Shown here piece after piece: positions 1 to 27,000 of a stretch of DNA of 64,000 bases. Position numbers and translations under genes: made by a program. Numbering within the stretch: the stretch's first letter is position 1; each line of letters opens with the position of its first letter. Under the pieces are notes generated by a model. That model had not been told where the DNA came from, made no database searches, and saw only the letters and a list, made by a program, of their open reading frames with translations. The stretch covers positions 22,708,575 through 22,772,574 of the forward strand of contig NC_135175.1 in NCBI RefSeq assembly GCF_041146795.1, read 5' to 3'. The DNA is from Maylandia zebra (lineage: Eukaryota > Chordata > Actinopteri > Cichliformes > Cichlidae).

Positions 1-243
1 TGAGGAAGTAGTTAAGTTTCAAAAACAAGCAAATTTTAGCAGAATTGCAGAAGTTTCCCATTCATTTCAATGGGACAAATTAAAGGAAAAAAGTGGAATA
101 TTTTAAAAAGTATAATAGTTAAAAATAGCAAAAATCGTAGCAAGAAAGAGCAAAAATAGCAGAATAGTTTAAAATTTGAACGGTGAAAATCGGCTGAAAA
201 TTGTGGAAGTAGTTAAGTGCCAAAAAGTGTACGGAAGCAACTA

Positions 244-277
<34 letters not shown>

Positions 278-450
278 GAATAAAGAGAAACAGGAACTCA
301 ATAGTGTGGATGCTTAAAGCATCCACACAATAAAGAATAAAGAGAAACAGGAACTCAATAGTGTGGATGCTTAAAGCATCCACACAATAATAAAGAATAA
401 AGAGAAACAGGAACTCAATAGTGTGGATGCTTAAAGCATCCACACAATAA
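1..450. repeat. AT-rich interspersed repeat with (AAT)n and three hairpin units
   Basis: AT-rich sequence with the look of a dispersed teleost repeat runs from the window edge into an (AAT)n microsatellite at about 247-277. It is followed by three near-identical units of 57-60 bp. Each unit has an A-rich stretch (AAAGAATAAAGAGAAACAGG and following bases) and then a perfect hairpin with arms GTGTGGATGC and GCATCCACAC around the loop TTAAA, at 304-328, 361-385 and 421-445. Unit length differs only by the number of AAT triplets. The short open frames here read through simple sequence and are not genes. I cannot assign the family. Confidence 0.75.
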
Positions 451-15028
<14,578 letters not shown>

Positions 15029-16590
15029 AAAAAAGACTTGTTATTCTTTCCCCTCCTGTCCTCTTGACAAAATCTTTGCTTCTTGTTTATCTGGGCTGCT
15101 GTGTGACCCGAGCATGTGCAAAAAAAAAAAAAAAAATAGAAAGAAAGAAAAAAATACTCTGCTCTTTTGAGTCACAGAGGCTATTAAACCTCACTTTAAG
15201 CCTGGAACTTAACTAGACAAATATGTATCCTCCACCAAAGCCTCCAGACTCAGGCCTCCTATCTATTACTCAGCTATGTAACCTTTTTTGTAAATAAAAA
15301 AAGCCATTGTTTTCAATAGATAAATAAAGATTTAAGAAAAAAACACACACTGGATATTTCATGGCTTTTTTCGTTTTGGCTGCAACAGGTCTGAAAGCAA
15401 AACTATTCAGCCAATCCCCGAGCTGTCCGCTCCACGAGAGAGTTGCGCTACAAACACCTCATCCATTCTGATGCTTAGCAGAGCGTGTTTGCCTCGACCG
15501 CTCTAAACAGACCCGATATTATGTGGCATTCTCCCAGGTGAAAAGTCTTACACAAAAAGAGGAACAATCTAAAGTGGTGAAAGCGTTTTATTTGGACAGA
15601 TGACAAAAATAAAATATAAATAATATTATTAAAGTTTTTTCCATAAGAAAATAGTTTTCATTTCATACCTTTGCTTCTAAAAAAAGACACTAAGAAAATA
15701 TCATAATGACGATGATGCTCGAGAAAAAAGCTTCAGCAAATAAGCTCCTCGCTTGGTTGGCGTGAAACCAGAAGAACTGAAAGAATATTGCATGTATAAA
15801 ATATTGCACATTAAATCACCACAATTAACATTTCCAAACCTGCCCATTAAAACCGAACTTGGGAATTTAATGGCAGGTGCTAAACCATCATTAAAGCTAC
15901 GACAAATAGCTGCAACAAATCCCCCCTGTGGATATTAAGCTTGTTAAATTAATGACTGGTCCGCCAAACTGACATCTTTATTTAATGCATCAGCCCCATC
16001 CTTTATTCACATTGTATTCAAGAGCCTCAAAGGGTAAAACTGAAAGGCAGAATATGGAATACTCTGAGGAAAACTGCCACTATGGAATGCCAGAACAGAT
16101 GTGCATGCACACCGAATTTTTAAAATATGAATAATGTTTATCTTATGAAACATTATAATAAATTGGTGTTCTGCCTATTTCAGACACCGGTGACTGGGGT
16201 CAGTTTAATCCTGTGCTAGAATCATGACATGAATGCGAAAACCTCGAGTAATTGAAGACAGATGGGAATTTCTCCGTGTCTTGTTTGTTCTGTAATCATC
16301 CAATTTACAGTCATGGTAAAAAAAAAAAAAGAGAGAGAGAGAGAAAGAAAAACAAACAAAAAAAGTAAAGTACACTAACTTTGACTTCTAAGGTTTTATG
16401 TATCAGGACATAATAAAAACCACCTGCTCCTTAGCAGGGCTCAAAATCAGATTCAGATGGACTACAAAACATGACATATTACACAAAAACTAACCCTTAA
16501 ATGCAGAAGCAGTATGTACACCCTTACTGCTTACATGTGAGTTAAGATGCCAATGAGGAGAAAGCAGCTGCTAACCAATGCATTCGATGA
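15029..16590. other. TRPC1 3' UTR and downstream AT-rich stretch
   Basis: It follows the TRPC1 stop codon. AATAAA hexamers at 15293-15298 and 15323-15328 are the likely polyadenylation signals, giving a 3' UTR of about 320 bases. Beyond them the sequence is AT-rich with a purine run near 16320-16365 (A-tract then GAGAGAGA). No gene is visible. Confidence 0.55.
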
Positions 16591-16599
16591 ACTGATCGT

Positions 16600-17600
16600 C
16601 ATCGAGTGTGAGCCCCTATGTGACACGCAAGTTTTGGCAGTTTTCTATTGTCTGGTGTCTTCAGCTGTGTGTTAACACAAAGCCAAAGAGGAAAGACATC
16701 AGCGATGATCTTAGAGAAGAAACTGTTGCTGAGAGCTGCTCTACGGTAAGGATGCATGTTTTTGTGTGTGTAAGTGTGTTTGTTTCCAAAGCCGGCCAGT
16801 GGGCCAGATTGGAATCTTTTCAGGCTGATTCTGGTCACTGGGCCAATTCTGGCCCGCGGGCCTTGTGTTTGACATCCCTGTTCTATACAGTCATTAAAAA
16901 TATTCACAGGTGCCAATCTTCCCAGGAGTGGACATCCCAGCTAATTCACTTCAAGGTCAGGCCGCTACATCTCAGACTCTACAGGCCTCAGTAAACTGGA
17001 TGGTAGCACAATTAGACAGAGACTGAACAAGTGTGGCTTATTTGGAAGGGTTGCAAGGCAAAAGCCTCCTCTCATCCAAAGTACTTAAGCATGGCTTAGG
17101 TTTGGAAAGCTATATCTGAACAAACCACAAGATTTCTCGAACAATGTGCTTTGGATACGTGAAACCAAAGTGAGTGTTTGGTCATAATCCACAGTCTCAC
17201 GTTTGTCAAAAACCACACACAGCATATCAAAGCTCCTTTGTATCCCAAAATATTCTACAGTCAAATGTGAGGCCATCTCTCTGACAGCTAATGCGGGGCT
17301 GAAACTGGTCGTCCTTTTGTATAGAGAGCTCACGGTGAGCTCAGTGACTGCACAGTGTCCAGGTCCTGTGATCATCACCCCTCCACTATGGTGCGGTACT
17401 TGGCAGCCTGTATGAGGTCTTCATGCTTATATGCTGTTTGGTTTTCACTAAACTTGGGACAGGACAATGATCCCAAACATTCCAGCAAATCTACAACAGA
17501 ATTGCTGAAAAAAAAAAAGAATCAAGGTGATACAGTGGCCCAGTCAAAGTCCAGTGCTGGACAGGATCTTAAGAATTCATCCAGAAGGATGTGAGACTGA
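16600..17600 (+). mobile_element. Rearranged Tc1-like transposon fossil with inverted core
   Basis: On the plus strand, 16670-16740 encodes a Tc1 N terminus (KPKRKDISDDLREE). 16915-17060 continues the DNA-binding half (CQSSQEW, NKCGLFGRVARQKPPL-like). 17455-17560 gives the catalytic Asp region (GQDNDPKHSSKSTTELLK, then frameshifted VIQWPSQSP). Two events broke it. A different repeat (about 16760-16905, GGCCAGTGGGCC to GGCCTTGTGTTTGACATCCC) interrupts the N-terminal half, and a segment at about 17290-17455 reads as transposase only on the minus strand (GGVMITGPGHCAVTELTVSSLY). It is non-functional. Confidence 0.7.
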
Positions 17601-18042
17601 AAAGTCATACAACTAATTTCTAGTTATTGCTGCTAAAATAGGTTCTTAAAGCTATTGACTCTTACTAACCTACTGAAATTGGCTGTTCTACAAGTGGCTT
17701 CTACCTTTTGACTTGTTTTTTGCTAAATAAATAAATTTGATTTGTTAAATGTATTTATTATCCTAACACATAAAATATAAGAAGTGACAGAGGATGTACT
17801 TTCTTTTTACCGTAACTGGAGAGGAAAATGACTGAACACACAAAGTTTCCATCAACTGAATAAATCATGTAGTTTCCATGATTTGCAGCGGCAGCTCCGC
17901 AAACGCATTCAGATTTGTTTTCATATCCTTCGTTTGTGTTCTTGAGAAGGAGATTGCTTTTGTTTTTTTCATGTAATAATTTCCATCCACAGATGAGCCT
18001 TGAGCAGACCAGTTAACAGAAGATCACCAGAGCTACCGGAAC
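17601..18042 (-). other. PCOLCE2 3' flank / 3' UTR
   Basis: Between the Tc1 fossil and the PCOLCE2 stop codon. It is AT-rich, with TTTATT (minus-strand AATAAA) near 17755, a candidate PCOLCE2 polyadenylation signal. No coding potential is visible. Confidence 0.4.
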
Positions 18043-21000
18043 TCAGCACTGCTTGTTTATCAAAACGTTGAGTCCTTTTTGGTTCTTTGTCTTAAACGCC
18101 ATAACAAAGTGGTGCGGGGCGATCTTTCCACGGCCCTCCTCGTCCACCTGGCCCATGAAGATGTAGTTCAAGCCTAGTGAGGTCACACAAAAAAAACCTG
18201 AATGCAGTGGCAGAATGGCAGAGACATTCAGGGAGGCCAAAATGTGAGAATCTGCCCACAGCAGGTCTGTATACTATATGTTTATATGCATACATATAAA
18301 CTTACAGTACTTAGAGTTGAATTGACTGTTTGGACAGTGAGTTCTGCCGCTCACCTAACGCCTCAACTGAGAGTGACAGCGCATCACAGGAGGCAAACTC
18401 AGAGCCATAAGTTATTCAAAACAGTCAACCAGCATCTATACAATGTCATCATATTGCAGATAATAACCGGGGGAAAAAATTATATCGGGGACACTGAGAA
18501 AAATTTATTTCATCTCTACGCTGTACACTCACCTCTTCTGATAACTGGGCACTTTTTGCACAGGATAACGATCTTGGTGCTCATTGTCTTTCCTGCCTGC
18601 TGGATTGCCAGGTTGCCTTCTTTATACACGTTGATAATAGAGACGGTGGCGTGCATACTTCCCCCTCTAATCACCGCTGTAATAACAGTTCCAGTTATCA
18701 CTGTTGTAAACACAAAAAGCAGATGAAAAATTACTGAAACATTTCTTAGAAAAATAGTGTATATAACTCCCAAAAAAGCCTATACAGACAGAATACATAC
18801 ATGTAAAATCCACAGATACATTTTCTTGTATAGAAAACTACAACTGCAATGGCTCCCGCAAGTGCTACAGTACCTCAGTCTTCTTCCCGTCACCTACAAC
18901 TGGGGGTTTCTTCCTGTTAAAAGGGAGTTTTTCTTTCCCACTGTTGCCAAAGGTTTTGCTCATATTGTTTTGCTCTGATTGTTTGGGTTCTCACTGTATT
19001 CTCTGTACTATTGTATGGTTTACCTTGCAATGTAAAGGCAACCGTTGTTGTGATTTGATTCCTTAAAATTGAATTGAATTGCTTTAAAGGCGTCTCTTCT
19101 GCAAAAAGTGGAGTTTTACTTGGCCTCCAACCTTGTGCAGACTATAATATCCAACTTTGCTGGTCTTGCTTTGTCTTGGCACTTGTTCTGGGGTCTTTAG
19201 GCACATCTCTCACTATTTTTCTTTCCAGATTCTTTGAAATTTTTAACTTCTTACCTCTGCCAACATTGTTCTGTACTCTGTGGCTCTCTTTGAAATTCTT
19301 GATGATGCTTCTCACTCCAGTTTTAGACACTTGGAAACACTGTGATAACTTTGTATATCCACCTCCTGCTTAGTGAGCCTCAACAATTCTTTTTCTCAAG
19401 TCTAAAGTGATATCTTTTGTTTTTGGCATCATGCTTTCTCAAGTGATAGCTCAAACCCTTGCTGAGGTTTATCTACTCTATGTAAATTGGAAGATAACCC
19501 TCGGTTTTAACTTGATTGTACAAGTTTTGAGCATTACAAAGTAAAAGCACATCACTGCACAGCAGTGATTGTGCTATGGCTCAATAAAAAAGTCTGTTTG
19601 TATAATAATACTGACCCTAGAAATGTTTGGGTTTTGTTTTCTATGAATTAATTAAATTGTTGTGTGCAAAAAGAAACTATTTATGCTTTCTAAAGAAAAC
19701 CAGAATGTTCAGAAATGCTATGTTGAACATCCCTCTGTTAATAAATTATGGCAACTGCCAGTACTAGCCCCTCATCCTCACATTCACGTTTGGTTATCAT
19801 ATTCATATCTGAGAGAGCTGTGAACAATATGTGCGTGCTACATCTCAACTCCGCTTCTTTGAAGTGCAGCCTGTCTTTAAAAATGTCACTGTGGATTAAC
19901 AGCATAGACTCTATACATTTCCTTTCAGGCTGTGAGCGCTACACCCTTGTGACCTTTTTTTTAAAGCTTCCTTATCCATCTATAAGGTAAAAGCTCCCTT
20001 TAATACAACATCAAAGAATTCCAACTCTATCAAACAAGAGGAAATTGAACGTGGGACATCATTAGTGTCACACAGACAGAAAGAAATCAAGGCGATAACG
20101 TCATTATAAATCATCTGACAGTTTAACTGCTCAGAGCAGAGATACTTTGCTACTTTGTTCCAGGTTTATTTTCCTGACTGATTCTGCTTAAACAATGCGA
20201 CCAGTGTGCGGGGTGAAGTTTCAGCCATTTCCTGTTTAGACAGACCAGCTCTCACAAAAGAAAAACATACAGTTTTGCCGTTTGTTTCCACGGCTGGTGG
20301 AGAAGTGACGTTTAGCAGTGACAGCTGAGTGATACTGGAGCCGGTGGAGTGGAGGAGGAGGCACGGCTCATTCAGCATGAACAGGATTCTTTAACCTGAT
20401 GGTACCAATGCGTCTGGACTTCACATGCTGCCTGTTTCATTTCCTGACAGGGATGAAATTAGCCAGAGGACTGCCTGTTTTAGTCGTGCTATTATATCTG
20501 TTGCTACTGTTACATAAACCAGCGAGCTGTATTTGATGATTTAATGTGTAGATGCCACATAATTTGATTATTTTAAAATACCAGCAGTGATTGGACCAGC
20601 TATTTTCAGCCTTGTCATGTCTCGTCTCCCTGTTTCATTCAGATGCGCCGATCACATAAAAGCGACTTTTTCTGCATTCGCCGCCACATCACTCGTCTTT
20701 CCTTTTTTCCCCCTTTTCCTCGACACAAACCGCATGTGTCAGATTGCCGAGCCTGAATAAACGCCTTCATTTATTGCCGCTTTGCCTACAGTCAGTGGCT
20801 GAGTATGAGTGTGTGTTTAGACTACAGGTAACCGTGGCCTACTGTATGCAATCATTCACTTCTTGACAGGCTATCAAGGAAGTCTTTGAGATGTGTAAGG
20901 GAAAAACAATCACAGAGCAAAGATAGCAACATAATCAGGACTATAAACTGCTACTTAAGGGGAGTTTTGGCTGTCAGCATGGGGTCTACTCATATATATC

Positions 21001-24000
21001 TTCAGAGAATCTGCAATTCAAGCTGTTTAGGATTAGTATTTGTGAAAGCAGATATGTTAAATGATACAAAAATGGCTGGAATTTATTAGTGACTATGGCT
21101 TAATGTGGTTTTTGATAAGTTACAGTAAGCTTTTATGTTCTCACCAAAATTGCTGGAGCAGTAATTGCTCTCAAGCGTTCCTTGTCTTTTGCATTTCTGC
21201 CGGCACAGGGCAACAGAGTACTTCAGAGCTGCACAGAGAGAAAAAGAAACACACACACACAAAAATCAGCCTCTGTAATTTTGCCCGCCAGTGACGCGGG
21301 CATGTAAGTTATGTTGCCATCTGCTTCTGCTGCAGCCTATTTACTGAGTATTCTTGGTAACACAAATGTCTCTACAGATGGATGGCTGTCAGTATCACAG
21401 ACAATAGCTCGATTATGTGGCGAGGGAACGTCTGTTTTTGAAGTTAAAGATAGAAGAGAATCCATAAAGGAAAGAACTGAGGCTTGAAGTAAATACAATG
21501 TGACTGTGCAAATATTTTTCTTACTGTGGAGGGAAAAGTCGGGTGAGAGGGGGAGATAAGCCAACCAGAAAGCAGTGACACAGCATGACATCATAGCAGG
21601 GGGGGCGCCAAAATAACCTGGCCTGAGTGACGGAAAAAAACAACAATGTGTGGGAATGCGAGTCTGACTATGAAAATGAGCTGTGATTGCAGGTGCAGAC
21701 GCACGCCCACCCCTTGTGTTATGTACAGTTTACACAAGAGAAAAGTCTTATGAGCATAACACATAGTTTTAGCATATGCTGTGTTACAACATGTGCTTGG
21801 CTGCATCTGTAATTGGACTACACTTTCCAGTATGTTCTATTGACTCACTGGCTGACTGTTATAATCTATTTACGTGAGCAGAGCATTTGCTCTTATGTGA
21901 GCCACATGTGTGGGGACAGTAGCAGAATGCATGGCCACAAGCAGCACACTGTACTACTACTTAAGCACCTCGCTCTTTCCTTCTCTTGCCTACATTTGCT
22001 ATTGGAAGCAGATTTTAGATCCTTCTCAAGTTGAAAGAAGGAGATAAAATCCCACATGTTATCAAAGAATCCAGCAGCACAAAGCAAATACAGTCAAATC
22101 AGCTAATGCAGATATTAGAAGTCTGTGGATGTTAGAAGTTTTTTAATGGTTTCTATTGAATATAAGCTGCTACCTACGTATTGGCCTGGTGGTGACTGGC
22201 TGTGTGGTAGTTGCAGGCAGTACTGTTGTGGTGGGGAATTTCTTTGGTCTGAATTTGTAGTGCCCAATGAAGCCGTCGGCAGTCAGGCTGAGATCTGACA
22301 GGAACTGGATTAGGAGCTGATTCCCCTCCGACAACACCGGCCTACAGAGCAGCACAGGAAAGCAGACTGAGGATGAACTGAAATGAAATCACATGATGGT
22401 TTAGTGAAAATGAACTCTACAGCATGACAGAAATCACCTACGCTGGGGGGCTGTCTCCGCAGTATTTGCCAATCCTCTTCGCATCGTTTATTTCCGGCCC
22501 GTTGAAAATGGAGACGTGGTCGTAGCGGCAGTAGTTGTCTCGTTCCACATCGAACTTCTCGAACTTCACCTCAATAATCTGCAGCAGGAGACAAGTTATA
22601 AAGTATTCCTCTTTTTTCTAGCAGAAGCTTATAACAGGCCCTAGGGTGCATCATCTGACTAAAGTGTATGCTGTCATTTTTGAAAAGATATACTCCACCT
22701 GCGACTCACTGAGATTTCTTAAAAGAACGGCTCAGGTAACTTGCAATGTTTTATTTCAATAGAGTGTTATTCCGCCACTGGCATTTACTCATCATTGATA
22801 TAGAGGGAAAACATGCATGGAAAAATGACTAGATGAAAAACTTCTGTATCTTCATTTATTTACAAAACTCTGTTTATCTGCTGTGGATAGCTTCTCCAGT
22901 TTCCTCAGATTTTCTAAGCACACATCACACACCATGTCAAGATATGACAATTTTCCTCTAAAAACTCTTTGGGAATCACTCTGTTGTTACAAAAATACTA
23001 TATTCTGCCTGTCAAACTGTGTTTGATATTTGAATGGTGCACAGATATTGTGGCCTAATAAAGAAACAAACAAACAAAGATATTCCCCTGAAAATGTTCA
23101 GGTACAAGGACTGGCCTGAAAATGAGTGAAAAAGCAGCCAATGTTCAAAGAAAGCCTTTGAAAACCCTCCAGAAAGCCTGAAGAAGTATTGCTACACAGC
23201 ACTTGAGAAGACAGTGTCTCCTTGGAAGCAAAATATAAAGAAATTAGGAGTGACTCAAAACTTTTGCACAATCTCCTGGAATTTCAGTTCATTTGAGGCC
23301 AGTTATTCAGATAGAAACATTTGCATTTACTAATTTTTTTAAGTAAAAATTTTAATGTATGACCTGGTTCTTTGGTGCTACTATATGCCAGGAGCAGGTC
23401 ACTCCAGCTGGGTAGTCCTTCTCAGGCCAGTTGGGTGTTTTGAAAGTCCCAGAGGGCTTAACCAGCCTGCCTCCACAGTACTGGTCCCCTGAGGAGAAAT
23501 GACTGAAGTTAGTGCTAGGATTACACAATTAATTAGCTAAATTCTGCTCCTGTTATTGCTTGAATGAAATAATGAATGTTATTTAGCAATCTTTTAAAAG
23601 CTATAATGGTGAGTCAGTAATGTGCTCGTGTTATTAACTGCGTCTGGGGGCTCTCACTGCCTTTTTGTCATTATGAACACCATAAAAAGCAAGTCTGTCA
23701 TTAGTCATCTGTGGGTTTAAAAATAACTGCCATCAGAGGAACATCAGTTCAGAAAAAACACAAACTCTCAAAGGATCAAATCGCTTAAAAACACGCTTTC
23801 CTTATGACATATACTTTAACTGATTCTGCCTTTCCAGCATGTAAAAAAATACATTTAGCAAATTGAAGAAAACAAATCTCTACAAATGGGTGACACGTGG
23901 TGCAGCAGAGTTTTAACCAGAGGTGGGACCAAGTCATTGTTTTGCAAGTCTCAAGTAAGTCTCAAGTCTTTATCCTCAAGTTTCAAGTCAAGTCTCAAGT

Positions 24001-27000
24001 AATGTCAGGCAAGTCAGAGTCGAGTCTCAAGTCACTGGTGTAAAAGTCCGAGTCAAGTCACAAGTCTGAAACTTTGAATTTCAAGTCCTTTCGAGTCTTT
24101 AAAAAAAAACAAACGAAAAAATAATGTTGCAGTTATGCTAAATGTAAATATTAGACCATGTAATTTTAAAATCTGTGTTTTTCTCAACACATACAAAATA
24201 GTGAACTTAGAAAATATACACAAATTGTGAAATTGCACCTCTTTAAAATGCAGCTCAATTAAACCTAGCTCCAAGAATAATTTTCACCGACAGTTCTGAG
24301 ATAAGCTGCATGTTATTCTTGGATGCGGTTGTAGGACCAGCTTTAAAATCGCATGACAAAAATATCATACACATTAAAAAAAAACTGTATCACCAACGTA
24401 GCCTGGACAACATTTGCTAGTTAGATGAAGTCAGCTATCTCATCTTAGCATATTTATATGCATATTTATAATTATACGGTTCTTGGAGTGAGCGCATACA
24501 CTCATGAAGTTTAGTAACTTCCGGTCACTGCAACAAGCCCAGGTACAGTTTACCGACGGATGGGTGCAGGACCTTGAAATGCACCGTGTAGAACGAAAGA
24601 CCATCGTACGTATCATAAGTTTACCAGTCTCACAAATCGTCGTCATAAATACACATTCCTTAACCGTTTATTAATAGGACCTTTGAGCTCAACGGTAATT
24701 AATTAGTAGTGGAAATAATTTCTGGTAGCATCACAGAAATGTAGCAGTGACAATAATACTGTATGCTGTAATCGTACTGGGCAATTAGTGATACAAAAAA
24801 CCTGTTTTATCCTGTGAATAAAAGTATATGTTTTTGTCAATGTACCATAATAACAGAAGCGAAACGCAATATTGTGTCAGGACAATTCACTATTTATGCA
24901 CAATAAATAAAGGAGCATAGTGCGACAATTTCTGTTCAGCGCCAGACTTGCTTGTAACCTATATCACCAATTATGTTAAGAAAAATGACGCATTAACTAC
25001 AACAGCAGACTGACCTTTGTGTAAATGCTTGGAGCAGACTAACCTGTGAGCTGGAGTGTTCTAGGACGTTATATTTGATCTTTGAATGGCTGCAATCCAG
25101 TCGCCTCTTTGTTACTTCGGAAACATGGCTTGAACAATTTCTCTTCAACGACGTAATCCGATAACAACCGATCTCTTTACCCGTCGGCTTCCCGTGGCTG
25201 TCATGCGACCGGCTATTGCAGTTAATAATACAACAGCTTCTTGACATTTTTGTGTTTCTTTTTATCGCTGTGTGACTGATTTTAATTGAAAGCCTGCGTG
25301 CGCTAGTACCGCTTGCCACGAGTTCCCAGAATCCTTTGCGGTTCTACCCGTGAATGACGTCACATTTTCAATCTCCATATAATATGCATGTTAAATTTTA
25401 TATTTGGGGTAAAATATCAAGTCTTTTCAAGTAAACCGGTTCAAGTCCAATTCAAGTCCCAAGTCATTGGTGTAAAAGTCCAAGTCAAGTCACAAGTCTT
25501 AGAACATTTTTTCAAGTCAAGTCTAAAGTCATAAAATTAATGACTCGAGTCTGACTCGAGTCCAAGTCATGTGACTCGAGTCCACACCTCTGGTTTTAAC
25601 CATGTTTAAAGACAGGATAGCAACAGTCTCTCTGCCGGCGGATAAGAGCCTGGCTGACTGGTTAATTGACACTGTCCACTACAGCTGTCAGCTCCTACGG
25701 TACAGAAAACCAGACATTAAACTTCTAAAAACAGTAGATGGCCCAGTGAGGAAAAACGCTAAAGGCTCTAAGTGAAATTTCTGACCTTTGCCTTGCAGCA
25801 CAATAGCCAAAAAACATGAGAAATTCCACATCACAGTGCGAGAAGAGTTAAAAAGCAGATTTCTTTTAATCCACATGGACTTTTAGCCCACAGACCTGCT
25901 CTTACTAAGCACTACACGAATGGATACATCCTGTTGTTTTACTGGGTGTCTGCATACAAACAAGGTAAGATTTACTTCTTAGTAACATTACAGAAGCTCC
26001 ACATATTTCTGCATTACATGCTTGGATAGCAGCAAGATGTTCTGCTACCCTTGCAAACTTGGCACCTTTGACTAAGACAGCTGTGTTAAGAGGAAGCATG
26101 CCCAAGCTTCTTCTTCTCCCCATGTTTTCTTACCTCGCTCATGTGTATGGGCAGCAGAGAAAACAGCCAGGAAGCCACTCCCAGCAGTGTTGGCATCGGA
26201 TACCATCTGCAGGAGCATCTTGTTGCCTGTGGAAACAAGGGCTCCTGGCTTGAACGTTCCACAGAAGCGACCCAGTCTCTGTCCATTGACATGGCCGCTG
26301 TAGACATCCACATAATCATAGCGACACAGGTTGTCGTTCTCCAGATCAATGAAGCGGAATGACAGTACCACCACCTTGCCCTCCGGGACCTGGGTGGGGA
26401 GTTGGAGAATGCTTAGTTAAATTATTATTATTATTAGATGGCATAACAAACAAAAGAGCATAGACCTAAATACTGAATATTGTTACTTTAATACTCTCAA
26501 ACATTTAACCTAATTGTGCATTTTAACCCAGCTTATGCCGTTTTTCCAACCTAATCATCAGCTTCACTGCAATAAAGTACAGAAACATCACAGAGCCACT
26601 CAGCAAAGATTGCCCTAAGCTAACTGCGGCTGTGGTTAACTATTTTTAGAAGGAAATTAGGAGTTTGGACTAAGACAAAGATTGTCATACTGTATTTATT
26701 TTTAATGAACAATGCTTTATCACTGTCATCATATGCTATGAATGAAAAACAGAACTGGACTCACTGTGATTCTCCACACACATTTGGTATTTGGAGGGTA
26801 AACTCCTGGGTACCCCTGGCTCCCGATTACTCCAGACTCTCCTGTGATGTTTCCGCCACATGTAAAGATTGGTCTGAGGAGAAAGATATTTTCTATACAT
26901 ATAAATAAAATAATAACGGTGCATTACAGCAAAATTTAAAAACAAAGTTGATAATATCCATTGGATTCAGTGCATTCAGTTCCTCGCCACATGTCCCGAG

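Larger units (their letters stand above)
23918..25592 (-). mobile_element. hAT-type transposon (1,675 bp) with CAAGTC-rich ends and 8-bp TSD
   Basis: The ends read CAGAGGTGGGAC and, inverted, CAGAGGTGTGGAC, matching the CAGAGGTG terminus common to hAT elements. Both sides carry the same 8-bp direct repeat GTTTTAAC (23910-23917 and 25593-25600), the hAT signature. The outer 180-220 bases on each side are packed with CAAGTC/CAAGTCT and CGAGTC words, like subterminal transposase-binding repeats. The interior lacks a recognisable hAT transposase, so the copy is non-autonomous. It lies in PCOLCE2 intron 3. Confidence 0.85.

Noticed and set aside
304-445. CRISPR-like array of palindromic repeats
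   Set aside because: The units are contiguous A-rich tandem copies with no unique spacers, in a vertebrate genome.
18202-18726. 174-codon plus-strand frame
   Set aside because: It covers PCOLCE2 exon 8 and flanking intron on the wrong strand. The minus strand gives the NTR domain with correct splice sites.
24053-24646. Two short minus-strand frames inside the hAT element
   Set aside because: No resemblance to transposase or THAP sequence. One is AT-rich and one spans repeat words.
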